The notes beneath the pieces were generated by a model. The model was given only the letters and a program-made list of their open reading frames with translations, ran no database searches and was not told where the DNA came from. Positions 43,797-53,140 of a DNA stretch of 64,000 nt are shown here, piece by piece; the stretch's first letter is position 1; each line of letters begins with the position of its first letter. The position numbers were made by a program, and so were the translations under genes. Source of the DNA: Streptomyces sp. HD (GTDB lineage: Bacteria > Actinomycetota > Actinomycetes > Streptomycetales > Streptomycetaceae); NCBI RefSeq assembly GCF_028369295.1, contig NZ_JAQMYP010000005.1:62001-126000 (forward strand). Direction: 5' to 3'.

Positions 43797-44279
43797 ATGC
43801 TGATCAGAGAAGCCGCGGCCGGTGACTGGCCGCGGATTTGGTCTTTCTGGCACCGGATCGTCGCCGCCGGCGAGACCTATGCATGGGACCCGGACACCTC
43901 CGAGAGTGACGCCCGGGCGCTGTGGATGAACCCGGCCAAGTGCGTCTACGTCGTCGAGGGCGACGCCGGCGCCCTGGTCGCCTCCGCCTACCTCACCCCC
44001 AACTACGGCGGCCCCGCCGCCGGTATCGCCAACGCCGGCTTCATGGTCGACCCCGACTGCGGCGGTCGTGGCGTCGGGCGCGCCCTCGCCGACCACGTTC
44101 TGGCCGAGGCCAAGGCCCACGGATACCGGGGCATGGTCTTCAACGCCGTCGTGGAGACCAATCCGGCCGTACGGCTGTGGACCTCCCTCGGCTTCACCGT
44201 CCTCGGCACGGTCCCGGAGGCGTTCGACCACCCCCGGCACGGGCGGGTGGGGCTGCACATCATGTATCGGGCACTTTAG
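43797..44279 (+). CDS. GNAT family N-acetyltransferase
   Basis: 160 residues from ATG 43797. The GNAT acetyl-CoA loop appears as VDPDCGGRGVGRALADHVL (Q/RxxGxG/A type). The N-terminus IREAAAGDWPRIWSFWHRIVAAGETYAWD and the end NPAVRLWTSLGFTVLGTVPEAF resemble phosphinothricin-type acetyltransferases. The acceptor amine is unknown. No ribosome site is obvious before the ATG, so a leaderless transcript is possible. Confidence 0.88.
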   Translation: MLIREAAAGDWPRIWSFWHRIVAAGETYAWDPDTSESDARALWMNPAKCVYVVEGDAGALVASAYLTPNYGGPAAGIANAGFMVDPDCGGRGVGRALADHVLAEAKAHGYRGMVFNAVVETNPAVRLWTSLGFTVLGTVPEAFDHPRHGRVGLHIMYRAL

Positions 44280-44304
44280 CCTGCTGGCTGAAACTCAATA
44301 TCGT

Positions 44305-44334
44305 TTGCCTAAAGCCTTTAGGCGTGTGCATACT
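44305..44334 (+). promoter_or_regulatory. Promoter with TetR-type operator
   Basis: GCCTAAAG-C-CTTTAGGC (44307-44323) is a perfect 17-bp dyad lying between TTGCCT (44305-44310) and CATACT (44329-44334), an 18-bp spacing. Occupancy by the adjacent TetR regulator would block RNA polymerase: autoregulation of the TetR-SGNH operon. Confidence 0.75.
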
Positions 44335-44360
44335 CGCTTCTGGCAAGCGAGAGGACAGTT

Positions 44361-44939
44361 ATGGCACGCGTAGGGCTGACCACCGAGCGCCTGGTCCGGG
44401 CCGGTGCGGAACTGGCCGACGAGATCGGCTTCGAGCAGGTGACCGCCTCGGAGCTGGCCCGGCGGTTCGACGTCAAGGTCGCGAGTCTGTACTCGCACGT
44501 GAAGAACTCCCAGGACCTCAAGACCCGGATCGCCCTGTTCGCGCTGGAGGAACTGGCCGACCGGGCCGCCGACGCGGTGGCCGGGCGGGCCGGCAGAGAC
44601 GCCCTGGTCGCCTTCGCGAACGTATACCGCGACTACGGCCACGAACACCCCGGTCGGGCCACCGCGGCGCGCATGCCGCTCGACCCCGAGACGGCGGCCG
44701 CCAGCGCGGGCGTCCGGCACTCCCAGATGACCCGGGCGATCCTGCGCGGCTACGACCTCACGGAGCCGGACACCACCCACGCGGTACGGCTCCTGGGCAG
44801 CGTCTTCCACGGCTACGCCAGCCTGGAGACCGCGGGCGGCTTCAGCCACAGCGCCCCCGACTCCCAGGAAACCTGGACCCGGATCCTGGACGCCCTCGAC
44901 GCCCTGCTGAGCAACTGGCCCACCGAGCCCACCCCTTGA
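44361..44939 (+). CDS. TetR family transcriptional regulator
   Basis: 192 residues from ATG 44361, GAGAGGA upstream. The N-terminal helix-turn-helix reads LADEIGFEQVTASELARRFDVKVASLYSHVKN. The C-terminal ligand domain with RAILRGYDL and SVFHGYASLETAGGF is of the WHG/TetR_C_33 type. A perfect 17-bp dyad overlaps its promoter, so it is probably autoregulated. It is 22 bp ahead of the SGNH hydrolase, its likely target. The effector is unknown. Confidence 0.9.
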   Translation: MARVGLTTERLVRAGAELADEIGFEQVTASELARRFDVKVASLYSHVKNSQDLKTRIALFALEELADRAADAVAGRAGRDALVAFANVYRDYGHEHPGRATAARMPLDPETAAASAGVRHSQMTRAILRGYDLTEPDTTHAVRLLGSVFHGYASLETAGGFSHSAPDSQETWTRILDALDALLSNWPTEPTP

Positions 44940-44961
44940 GAGCGACCGGCAGAGGGCAGAC

Positions 44962-46185
44962 ATGGACACCGAGCACGACTGGATCACCACGGCCGTCACC
45001 GCGGAACTCCTGCGCGGCGCCCTCGACGTCGAGCACACCGAGCGCGGCGTCCTGCCGCACCGGCTGCCCGCCCGGGCCCGCGCCCAGAACACCGACGGCC
45101 AGCTGGCCATGGCCGAGTCACAGCCCTCCGGCGTACGACTGGCCTTCCGCACCCGGGCCACCGCCGTCGAACTGGACACGCTGCCCACCAAGCGCGACTA
45201 CGTGGGCGCCCCGCCGCGCCCGGACGGCGTCTACGACCTGATCGTCGACGGCCGTCCGGCCGGGCAGGGCAGCGTGACCGGCGGCAACGTCGTAGTCATC
45301 GACATGACCGCCGGAACCGCCGAGCACCGGCCAGGACCGGCCGGCACCGTCCGCTTCACCGGGCTGCCCGACACCGACAAGGACGTCGAGATCTGGCTGC
45401 CGCACAACGAGACCACCGAACTGATCGCCCTGCGCACCGACGCCCCCGTCGAGCCCGCGCGGGACCCGGGCCGCAGGGTGTGGCTGCATCACGGCAGCTC
45501 GATCAGCCAGGGCTCCGACGCCGGGAGCCCCACCGGCACCTGGCCCGCGCTCGCCGCCGCCCTCGGCGGCGTGGAACTGATCAACCTGGGCCTGGGCGGG
45601 AGCGCCCTGCTCGACCCGTTCACCGCCCGCACCCTGCGCGACACGCCCGCCGACCTGATCAGCCTCAAGATCGGCATCAACGTGGTCAACGCGGACCTGA
45701 TGCGACTGCGCGCCTTCGGCCCGGCGGTGCACGGCTTCCTCGACACGGTCCGGGACGGACATCCCACGACACCGCTGCTGGTCGTGTCGCCCCTGCTGTG
45801 CCCGATCCACGAGGACACACCCGGCCCCTGCTTCCCGGACTTCAGCGACATCCACAACGGACGGCTGCGGTTCGTCGCCATGGGCGACCCGGCGGACCGC
45901 GCGAGCGGCAAGCTGACGTTGCGCGTCATCCGGGACGAGCTGTCCCGCATCGTCAAGCAGCGGGCGGCCGACGACCCGAACCTGCACTACCTCGACGGCC
46001 GTGACCTGTACGGCGAGGCCGACTCCGCCGAACTGCCGCTGCCCGACGACCTCCACCCCGACGCCACCACCCACCGCCGCATCGGCGAACGCTTCGCACG
46101 ACTGGCGTTCACCGCGGACGGGCCCTTCACGGAGCTGGCCCCGGGCGTGTCGCCTGTCACCAACGTTCCGGGACAGCACACCTAG
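44962..46185 (+). CDS. SGNH/GDSL-type hydrolase
   Basis: 407 residues from ATG 44962 in an operon with the TetR gene. An N-terminal ~165-residue beta-rich domain precedes the SGNH domain. The nucleophile block is HHGSSISQG, the Gly block NLGLGGSALL, the Asn block KIGINVVNADL and the catalytic pair DDLHPDATTH. It should be an esterase or acyl-hydrolase; no signal peptide is visible. Its TAG stop lies within the CTAG at which the IS-bounded island begins (46182-46185). Confidence 0.87.
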   Translation: MDTEHDWITTAVTAELLRGALDVEHTERGVLPHRLPARARAQNTDGQLAMAESQPSGVRLAFRTRATAVELDTLPTKRDYVGAPPRPDGVYDLIVDGRPAGQGSVTGGNVVVIDMTAGTAEHRPGPAGTVRFTGLPDTDKDVEIWLPHNETTELIALRTDAPVEPARDPGRRVWLHHGSSISQGSDAGSPTGTWPALAAALGGVELINLGLGGSALLDPFTARTLRDTPADLISLKIGINVVNADLMRLRAFGPAVHGFLDTVRDGHPTTPLLVVSPLLCPIHEDTPGPCFPDFSDIHNGRLRFVAMGDPADRASGKLTLRVIRDELSRIVKQRAADDPNLHYLDGRDLYGEADSAELPLPDDLHPDATTHRRIGERFARLAFTADGPFTELAPGVSPVTNVPGQHT

Positions 46186-46301
46186 GGCGCGTATCGAGTC
46201 GTGATCATCGGGTGGTCCTGGTGAGGTCTTTGATCCAGATCATCGAGGCGTGCAGGTGGAGACTGGCAAGGCAACTGTCGGGAGTCTTGTCGTATCGGGT
46301 G
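46182..46301. mobile_element. IS end remnant, left border
   Basis: 120 bp matching 50733-50851 of the full copy at about 92% identity in the same orientation, starting at CTAG and ending abruptly after CGTATCGGGTG. It includes the terminal repeat and the 3' end of the transposase frame. The following 130 bp to 46431 show nothing recognisable. Confidence 0.88.
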
Positions 46302-46431
46302 TCTCACCGCCCCAGTTCCGGCCTCCTGGTACGTCACGCTCTGCGGCGGGTGAGGCACGTGGAGCCGACGTGAGCCGACCGGTGCACTGATGTCCGGGCG
46401 GGCACTGATGGGACATGGCCCGGCACCCGGC

Positions 46432-47094
46432 TCAGGTTCCGGGGAGGATACGGCGCGTTTCGTAGGCCCACATCGCGATCTCGACCCGGTTGCGGGCGCC
46501 GAGTTTGGCCATCAGGCTGGCCAGATGCGTCTTCACCGTGCTGAGGCTGATGTGCAGTGCATCGGCGATCTCGGTGTTGGTCAGCCCGCGAGCGACGGTG
46601 AGGAGCACCTGTTCCTCGCGGGCGGTGACGGGTGAGACCGGCTGGGCCGCGGGCCGGCCGGCGGGCAGGTCCGCGAATGCCTGGAGCAGACGGACGGTGA
46701 CGCTGGGCGCGATGAGCGCCTGACCGTCGGACGCCGACCGTACGGCCTGCGCCAGAAGGTCTGGTCCCGTGTCCTTGAGGAGGAATCCGCGGGCGCCGGC
46801 ACGCAGCGCGCCGTAGACGTACTCGTCGAGGTCGAACGTGGTGATGACGACCACGACCAGCGGGTCGGCGACGGCCGGGCCGGCGACCAGCCGGGTGGCC
46901 TCAAGCCCGTCGATCACGGGCATGCGGATGTCGAACAGGCAGACGTCGGGGCGCAGTTCGCGGGCCAGACGTACCGCTTCCCGCCCGTCGGCGGCCTCGC
47001 CGACCACCTCGATGCCGGGCTGGGCGTTCAGTATGATCCGCAACCCGGTGCGGATGATCGTCTGGTCGTCAGCGACGAGGACGCGAATGGACAC
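46432..47094 (-). CDS. NarL/FixJ-type response regulator
   Basis: 220 residues from GTG 47094 (VSIRVLVADDQTIIRTGL); an ATG 39 bp upstream adds a tail not found in the family. Receiver domain with acidic pair ADDQ, phospho-acceptor Asp55 (CLFDIRMP), the conserved Thr/Ser in VITTFD and Lys in FLLKD. The C-terminal LuxR HTH reads TAREEQVLLTVARGLTNTEI. Its start overlaps the histidine kinase stop by 26 bp, so the pair is translationally coupled. Probable target: the divergent MMPL exporter gene. Confidence 0.92.
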   Translation of the reverse strand: MSIRVLVADDQTIIRTGLRIILNAQPGIEVVGEAADGREAVRLARELRPDVCLFDIRMPVIDGLEATRLVAGPAVADPLVVVVITTFDLDEYVYGALRAGARGFLLKDTGPDLLAQAVRSASDGQALIAPSVTVRLLQAFADLPAGRPAAQPVSPVTAREEQVLLTVARGLTNTEIADALHISLSTVKTHLASLMAKLGARNRVEIAMWAYETRRILPGT

Positions 47095-48241
47095 CGCTCT
47101 CGCTCCTCGCTCTCGGCAGTTCGGCTTCGACACGCCAGCCCCGGTCGGTACCCGGGCCGGCTCGTAGTGTGCCGCCGAGCAGGGTCGCGCGCTCGCGCAG
47201 TCCGGTAAGTCCGTATCCGTCGCGACCCCGGCCGGTGCGCCGGCCGTTGTCGTGCACGCTCACCCGTACCGTGTGCCGTTCCGCGGCGACCCGAACGACG
47301 AGCTCGGTCGCGTCGACCGCATGACGCAGCGCGTTGGTCACCGACTCCTGCACGATCCGGTAGACGGCCGCGTCAACGGCCGGGGGCAGCGCGTCCAGTT
47401 CGCCGTCGAGCCCCAGGTCGACCCTGAGGCGACCACCCGGGGTGCGCACCAGGCGCTCCAGATCCGCGACTCCGGCAGGGGGCGCCAGCTCGGCGCCGAC
47501 CCCGCGGTCGCGCAGCGCGGCGACCATGGCACGCATTTCCTCCAGCGTGCGCGCCCCTTCCTCCTCGACCCCTTCCAGTGCCTTGACGGCGGCAGACGGG
47601 TCGGCGCCCGCGAGCACCCCGCCCGCCTGGGCGATGATCACCATGGCCGACACGTGGTGGGCCACCGTGTCGTGCAGTTCCCGGGCGAGCTGCTCGCGCT
47701 CGCGGGAGCGCACCTGCTCCAACTGCCGCTCGCGAGCGGTCACCCAGAACCGCACGGCAGCCCCGAACACGCCGGGCAGCAGCAGGAAGACGAAGCCCAC
47801 GACGTTCTCGACGACCGGCGTCTCGTCCGTGACGGAACACACCGCGCCGGCCGTGAGGATCACCGCACCGCCCAGCACGATCTCGCGTCCCGATCCCCAC
47901 CGGGGCAGCGCGTACACGAGCACGAGCATGACCGCGCCGGTGTACAGGCCGACGGGCTCGCGCGGAGCGGCGACCAGCGAGGCCACCTGAAGCAGGATCA
48001 CCGAGCCGAACGCCAGCGTGACCATCGCCAGCGGGCGGGTCCGGCGCCACAGGGGCAGCAGGCACAGCCATACGGCGAACACCACCGCCACCGGCCGCCA
48101 CACGACGTTCGCGCGCAGGGTGGCCTCCAGCGCCACACCGGCAAGGCCCGCGGCGAGCAGCGCCCAGTCCCGCCGCACCCGGGCGGGCGCGTCGGGCGGC
48201 CGGGGTTCGGTCCACAGGGTTCGCAGGTCGTCTCGGAGCAC
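47069..48241 (-). CDS. Sensor histidine kinase (HisKA_3, NarL-type)
   Basis: 390 residues from GTG 48241. Four to five N-terminal hydrophobic helices (about residues 28-150) have no large extracellular loop, suggesting intramembrane or envelope-stress sensing. The dimerisation/phosphoacceptor helix follows, with His190 in RELHDTVAHHVSAM. The ATPase domain shows the N-box ESVTNALRHA and the G-box DGYGLTGLRERATLLGG. It is paired with the overlapping response regulator and divergent from MMPL by 175 bp. Confidence 0.92.
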   Translation of the reverse strand: MLRDDLRTLWTEPRPPDAPARVRRDWALLAAGLAGVALEATLRANVVWRPVAVVFAVWLCLLPLWRRTRPLAMVTLAFGSVILLQVASLVAAPREPVGLYTGAVMLVLVYALPRWGSGREIVLGGAVILTAGAVCSVTDETPVVENVVGFVFLLLPGVFGAAVRFWVTARERQLEQVRSREREQLARELHDTVAHHVSAMVIIAQAGGVLAGADPSAAVKALEGVEEEGARTLEEMRAMVAALRDRGVGAELAPPAGVADLERLVRTPGGRLRVDLGLDGELDALPPAVDAAVYRIVQESVTNALRHAVDATELVVRVAAERHTVRVSVHDNGRRTGRGRDGYGLTGLRERATLLGGTLRAGPGTDRGWRVEAELPRARSESGVHSRPRR

Positions 48242-48416
48242 GGTTCTCAGCCTAGGGACCGCGGCGTGCCGCGCATCGGCCGAAAGGACGGTTCGTCACT
48301 CCGCCCCGGGGCCGAGGGATCCGCGGCCCGCGGGCCGATGCCGCGGAGCGCCGTGGCGACGAGCCTCGGCATCGGCGGCCGTACAAGGACGGCCGACGAG
48401 GTGGTTGGAGGACCCG

Positions 48417-50687
48417 ATGCTCTCGAAAGCCCTGTTGCGCCTGGGCGCAAGCGCCGCCCGCCATCCCTGGCGGGTGATCGCGGCATGGCTGATCGCCGCC
48501 ACGCTCGCCGTCCTCGCCGCCGTCGCCTTCGGCGGGCGGACCGCGGACTCGATGACCGCTCCGGGGCTGGACTCCCAACGGGCCGCGGAACTGATCGCGC
48601 GGGCCGGCACCGGCCAGGAGGGGATGACCGCCCAAGTGGTCGTCACCCCCCTCGACGACGGTGCGACGTTCTTCGACGACGACGGCGCGCGCACCGCTCT
48701 CACGCGGCTGCGGGCCGAGGTGAAGCGGCTGCCGCACGTGCTCGGCACGAGCGACCCGGCGGGGGCGCTCGACACGGGCGGGGACACCGCCGTGCGCGGC
48801 GGCCTCGTTTCGGCCGACGGGCGGATCGCGGTCGTCCGGGTGCAGTATCCCGACCAGAGCCGGCTGTCGGCCGAAGACCTCGACGCCCTCGTCGATCTCG
48901 GCGACCGGCTGCGCGCCGAGCTGCCGCTGCGCATCGAGATGGGCGGGAACCTCTTCTACGCCTTCTCCGACCCCGACGGCGGCGCAAGCGAGCTGATCGG
49001 CCTCCTCGCCGCGGCCGCGATCCTGTTCCTGGCGTTCGGTTCGCTCGTCGCCGCCGCGCTGCCGATCGGCATGGCGGTCTTCGGGCTGACCATCGGAGTT
49101 GCCACGATGACGGTACTGGCGGGGGTCACGGACGTCCCCACCTTCGCCCCTGTCCTGGGCAGCATGGTCGGGCTCGGAGTGGGCATCGACTACGCGCTGT
49201 TCGTGCTCGCCAGGCACCGGGAGTACCTCGCGTGCGGGCTCGATCCGCAGGCGGCGGCCGGACGAGCGGTGGCAACGGCGGGGCGGCCGGTGGTCTTCGC
49301 CGGCGGCACCGTCGTCGTGTCGATCCTCGGCCTGGCGGTCGCGAACGTGCCGTTCATGACGGTGGGCGGGGTTGCCGTCTCGATCGTCGTCCTGACGATG
49401 GTGCTCGCGTCGGTGACGCTGCTGCCGGCCTTCCTCGGCGCGGCGGGCCCCCGCCTGGCCCGGGCCGGCCGGATCGGCCGGGCTCTGCAGACCAGGAAGC
49501 TGGGCCGACTCGCACGGCGGCGGGACCCGGCGGCAGGCGCCGCCCACGCCGCCGGGTGGCGTCGCTGGATCGGGCACGTCAGCCGGCACCCGGTGCCGTA
49601 CGCGGTCGGCGCGGCGGGGCTGCTGCTGACCGCGACGCTGCCCGTGCTCGGCCTGCGCGTCGGCCTGCCCGACGACGGCTCACTGCCGCAGAGCCGTACT
49701 GAACGCCGCGCCTACGACCTCGTCGCCGAGGGGTTCGGCCCGGGCACCAACGGTCCCCTCGTCATCGCCGCGGACCCCACCGGTGATCCGGGAGTGCTGG
49801 ACCGACTCGTCGGGGCGGTCGCGGCGGATCCGGGCATCGCATCCGTCGTGCCGACACACATCGATCGGGCCACCGGCATCGCGACCCTCGTGGTGTTCCC
49901 GACCACCAGCCCTCAGGACAAGGCCACGGCCGACACCATCGCCCGGCTGCGCACCGACGTGCTGCCCGCGGCGATCGGGCACGGCCCGGCCAGGGCCCAC
50001 GTCGGCGGCGCCGCCGCGAGCCTGTCCGATGTGGGCCAACGCACCAGCCAACGCCTGCCGGTGTTCGTCGCCGCCGTGCTGGCGATGTCGTTCCTGCTGC
50101 TGATGCTGGTCTTCCGCTCGATACTCGTACCGCTCAAGGCGGTACTGCTGAATCTGCTGAGCATCGGCGCGGCCTACGGCATCATGGTCGCGGTCTTCCA
50201 GTGGGGCTGGGGAGGCGCACTCATCGGGCTGGAAGCGACGGTTCCGATCGTGTCGTTCATCCCGATGTTCCTCTTCGCCATCCTGTTCGGCCTGTCGATG
50301 GACTACGAGGTGTTCCTCCTCTCCCGCGTACGCGAGGAGTACCTGCGCACCGGCGACAACGGCACGGCGATCGTCGAGGGCGTCTCGCGCACCGCCCGGA
50401 TCATCACCTCGGCAGCCCTCATCATGGTGGCGGTCTTCCTTTCCTTCGCCGTCGCCGACGACCCCTCCACCAAAATGTTCGGGCTCGGCCTGGCCACCGC
50501 GATCTTCATCGACGCCACGGTCGTACGCATGGTGCTGGTACCGGCGACCATGACACTCCTCGGCCGGACCAACTGGTGGCTGCCGAAGTGGCTGGACCGG
50601 ACGCTTCCCCGCGGCCCGGTCGGCACCGACGACACCGACGCGGAATCCACGGGTGAGGCCCCGCGTCCACGACTGGTTGACCGTTGA
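48417..50687 (+). CDS. MMPL family RND-type transporter
   Basis: 756 residues from ATG 48417 with GGAGG 5 bp upstream. Two halves each have one TM, an extracellular loop and a five-helix bundle. Proton-relay-type motifs GLGVGIDYALFVLARHREYL and GLSMDYEVFLLSRVREEYL mark TM4 of each half. MMPL proteins export lipids, siderophores or drugs using the proton gradient. With the divergent two-component genes it forms a sense-and-export module. All three are confined within the IS-bounded island, so they travel as a unit. Confidence 0.93.
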   Translation: MLSKALLRLGASAARHPWRVIAAWLIAATLAVLAAVAFGGRTADSMTAPGLDSQRAAELIARAGTGQEGMTAQVVVTPLDDGATFFDDDGARTALTRLRAEVKRLPHVLGTSDPAGALDTGGDTAVRGGLVSADGRIAVVRVQYPDQSRLSAEDLDALVDLGDRLRAELPLRIEMGGNLFYAFSDPDGGASELIGLLAAAAILFLAFGSLVAAALPIGMAVFGLTIGVATMTVLAGVTDVPTFAPVLGSMVGLGVGIDYALFVLARHREYLACGLDPQAAAGRAVATAGRPVVFAGGTVVVSILGLAVANVPFMTVGGVAVSIVVLTMVLASVTLLPAFLGAAGPRLARAGRIGRALQTRKLGRLARRRDPAAGAAHAAGWRRWIGHVSRHPVPYAVGAAGLLLTATLPVLGLRVGLPDDGSLPQSRTERRAYDLVAEGFGPGTNGPLVIAADPTGDPGVLDRLVGAVAADPGIASVVPTHIDRATGIATLVVFPTTSPQDKATADTIARLRTDVLPAAIGHGPARAHVGGAAASLSDVGQRTSQRLPVFVAAVLAMSFLLLMLVFRSILVPLKAVLLNLLSIGAAYGIMVAVFQWGWGGALIGLEATVPIVSFIPMFLFAILFGLSMDYEVFLLSRVREEYLRTGDNGTAIVEGVSRTARIITSAALIMVAVFLSFAVADDPSTKMFGLGLATAIFIDATVVRMVLVPATMTLLGRTNWWLPKWLDRTLPRGPVGTDDTDAESTGEAPRPRLVDR

Positions 50688-50732
50688 CTCAACTCCTGCC
50701 CGCCCTTGGCGTCCGGCACCTCAGCGCGTCAC

Positions 50733-51648
50733 CTAGGGGCATATCGAGTCGTGATCATCGGGTGGTCCTGGTGAGGTCCTTGATCCAGATCATCGAGGCG
50801 CGCAGGTGGAGACCGGCGAGGTAGCTGTCGGGAGTCCTGTCGTATCGGGTGGCGATGCCTCGCCATGCTTTGAGCTTGTTGATCAGGCGTTCGACGGTGT
50901 TCCGCTCCTTGTAGAGATCGGCGTCGTGGCTGACGGGCCGGCCACCTCTGGAGCCCTTCTTCTTCTGCCTGGCCTGTGGTCAGGATGAACGCCAGCGGGC
51001 GGCACTTGCGGTCGGCGGCGAGGTGGACCCTGCTGGTCTGCCCGCCTCTGAACGTCCGAGGAGGGCGGCCTTCAGCCGGAGTTTCCGCCGACGCCGGATG
51101 CGTCGTCGTTCTTCCAGCGCGGGATCACTTTCGGTCTCTTGCCTGTTTCGCTCTTCGAGGCCGCCCCCTTTGACCTGGCCTTCTCCTCCTCGGCCGCGGC
51201 TTTCTCCAGGGCGGTGACGACGTCCTCGTCGAGGTGCATCCCGGCCGCGTCGTGGTGGGCTCGGGCGGTGGTGGAGTCGATGCCGACCAGGGACAGGTCC
51301 ACCTCACCCCGCTTCGCGGCTTCCGTGATCAGGCCCTCCAGCAGGGCCTCGAAGACGCCGGCGTCACGCCACTGCCGGAAGCGGTTGTGGACGGTCGACC
51401 AGGCGCCGAACTCCGTCGGCATCTCCCGCCACTGCCCGCCCGTCTTGAACCGCCAGATCACGCCCTTTGGAACTGCTGCCGCAGTCGCTCGGGGTACGGG
51501 CCGTACTCGCCGATCGGCAGGTACGGCTCGATGAACTCCCAATCCGGATCGGTCAGTTGCACTCGCGTCACGTAAGACCGGCTATCGGACCGGACCGTGC
51601 CACGAAGGCACATCCCGCAAATTGATCACGACTCGATACGCGCCCTAG
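50733..51648. mobile_element. Defective IS5-family insertion sequence
   Basis: 916 bp from CTAG to CTAG with imperfect terminal inverted repeats (CTAGGGGCATATCGAGTCGT at left; complement of right end CTAGGGCGCGTATCGAGTCG). The encoded DDE transposase on the minus strand is broken by a frameshift and an internal deletion. CTAG at both borders fits the IS5 group, whose target duplications are often TA/CTAG-like. Confidence 0.88.
50755..51571 (-). pseudogene. IS5-family transposase pseudogene
   Basis: Starts at GTG 51571 (TRVQLTDPDWEFIEPYLPIG, the DUF4096 N-terminus). The frame breaks at an extra base near 51463-51470 and resumes with GVIWRFKTGGQWREMPTEFG and later LVGIDSTTARAHHDAAG (first DDE Asp). 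After HLAADRKCRPLAFILTTGQA about 60 codons including the second Asp are missing (junction near 50965). The C-terminus YKERNTVERLINKLKAWRGIA with the final Glu remains, ending at TGA 50755. It cannot encode an active enzyme. Confidence 0.88.
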
Positions 51649-52988
51649 TCCAGCGGCGCCGTACGCTGCCAAGGGCGCAACTGCTCGATCCGCTCCGCCA
51701 GTTCCAGCAGCACCGCCTCCGAGCCGGGGCGCCCGACCAGCTGTACGGCCGTGGGGGCGCCGGACGGCAGCGTGCCGAGCGGGACCGCCATCGCCGGCCA
51801 GCCGGTGAGGTTCCACGGCGGGGTCAGCGGCGAGTAGTTGGTGTTGGCCATGACGTTGCGCAGCCAGCCCCGCTCGTGCCAGGGCTCGGACTTGGGGGAG
51901 CGGCGGGCGAGAGCCGGGGTGAGCAGCACGTCGTACTCGGCGAAGAACGGCTCCAGACGACGGCGCAGCTGCTCCCGGCTCGCGCCGCCCCGCACCCGGC
52001 CGACGAAGCGCTTGCCGACGGTGGCGTGTACCCGGGTCCGGCGGGTGAGCAGCCGTGGATCGAGGCTCTGCGCGTCCACCGCCGTACCCGCGGTCCAGTG
52101 GGTCAGCGAGGTGACACCCAGCGACATCGGGTACGGCGGGTCGGCGCGCCGCACCTGGTGACCGGCCTTCATCAGCAGTCCCGCGGCCTCGCGGGCGGCG
52201 GCCGCGTACGGCTTGCTGATGGTCACCCCGGCGAGCGGGCTGCGCAGGGACACCGCGATCCGGAGCGTGCCGGGCGGGTCCGGGAGGGCGACCTCGGTGT
52301 CGGCGAGGACCGACAGCATCAGTCGGGTGTCCTCGACGGTCGTGGCCAGCGGGCCGTTCTCCGACATGCCGAACCAGTCGCCGTCACTGATGCCGGCCGG
52401 GACCACGCCCGTGCCGGGCTTGATCGTGACCAGGCCGCAGTTGGCCGCCGGGATGCGCAGCGAGCCCATGCCGTCGTTGCCGAGGGCGATCGGCACCATG
52501 CCCGCGGCGACCGCGGCAGCGCTGCCGCCGGACGAGCCGCCCGCCGTGCGCGAGGTGTCCCACGGGTTGCGGGCGGTGCCGTGCACGCCCTCGGTGGTGC
52601 CGAAGACACACAGCTCCGGCACGTTCGTCAGCCCCACCACCACCGCACCGGCGGCCCGCAGCCGGGCCACGGTGACATGGTCGGCCTCGGCCGGCGTGTC
52701 CGGCGTGGCCGTGGAGCCGATGAGGTTGGACTCGCCGCGCACCGCGAGGTTGTCCTTGACCGCCACCGGCACACCGGCCAGCGGCAGTTCGGCGAGATCG
52801 CCGCGCGAGGCCACCTCGTCGGCCTCGGCGAGCGCCGCCTCGGCCCGGACCACCCGGAACGCGCCGACACGGCCGTCGAGCCGCTCGATCCGGGCCAGGT
52901 GCTCGGCCACCACCTCCCGAGGCGTGGCCCGCTTCTCGCGTACGGCGGCGGCGATCTCGGCGGCGGTCCGACCGACCCAGCTGGTCAC
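51645..52988 (-). CDS. Amidase signature family protein
   Basis: 447 residues from GTG 52988. Amidase-signature catalytic elements: Lys in VAVKDNLAV, the Ser-rich GGSSGGSAAAVAAG stretch and the second Ser in GNDGMGSLRIPAANCG (a variant of the common GSDTGGSIR). It hydrolyses a C-N amide bond in the cytoplasm; GatA is unlikely because no gatB/C are present. The stop TAG is inside the right border CTAG of the island, but its C-terminal LRPWQRTAP looks natural for the family, so it is not obviously truncated. Confidence 0.9.
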   Translation of the reverse strand: MTSWVGRTAAEIAAAVREKRATPREVVAEHLARIERLDGRVGAFRVVRAEAALAEADEVASRGDLAELPLAGVPVAVKDNLAVRGESNLIGSTATPDTPAEADHVTVARLRAAGAVVVGLTNVPELCVFGTTEGVHGTARNPWDTSRTAGGSSGGSAAAVAAGMVPIALGNDGMGSLRIPAANCGLVTIKPGTGVVPAGISDGDWFGMSENGPLATTVEDTRLMLSVLADTEVALPDPPGTLRIAVSLRSPLAGVTISKPYAAAAREAAGLLMKAGHQVRRADPPYPMSLGVTSLTHWTAGTAVDAQSLDPRLLTRRTRVHATVGKRFVGRVRGGASREQLRRRLEPFFAEYDVLLTPALARRSPKSEPWHERGWLRNVMANTNYSPLTPPWNLTGWPAMAVPLGTLPSGAPTAVQLVGRPGSEAVLLELAERIEQLRPWQRTAPLD

Positions 52989-53140
52989 GGGCGCTCCTCA
53001 GGCTTACTCGCGAGTATGTAGGAGCACTCTGCCGGGCGGCGGGCCCGGAGTCGAGAGGGCGCTCGGCTTGGATATTCAGGAAGGTCTTCTTGGACTTTTC
53101 ACGGCGGCTCTCCGCGACTCGTCCCTGCTGACCTGCGCAT

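Larger units (their letters stand above)
46182..51648. mobile_element. IS5-type-bounded island carrying a two-component system and MMPL exporter
   Basis: The outermost 26 bp at 46182 (starting CTAGGGCGCGTATCGAGTCG) and the complement of the last 26 bp ending at 51648 are identical, so the whole 5.5-kb unit ends in perfect inverted repeats, both starting with CTAG. Left side: a 120-bp IS end. Right side: an entire but defective IS copy. Between them lie a response regulator, a histidine kinase and an MMPL transporter. Both flanking genes (SGNH hydrolase and amidase) use TAG stops inside the border CTAGs. Removing the unit would leave them convergent with overlapping stops, which supports insertion with CTAG duplication. 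Confidence 0.7.

Noticed and set aside
47095..47133. Upstream ATG start for the response regulator
   Set aside because: Would add 13 residues not typical of receiver domains and lie deeper inside the kinase gene; GTG 47094 fits the family.
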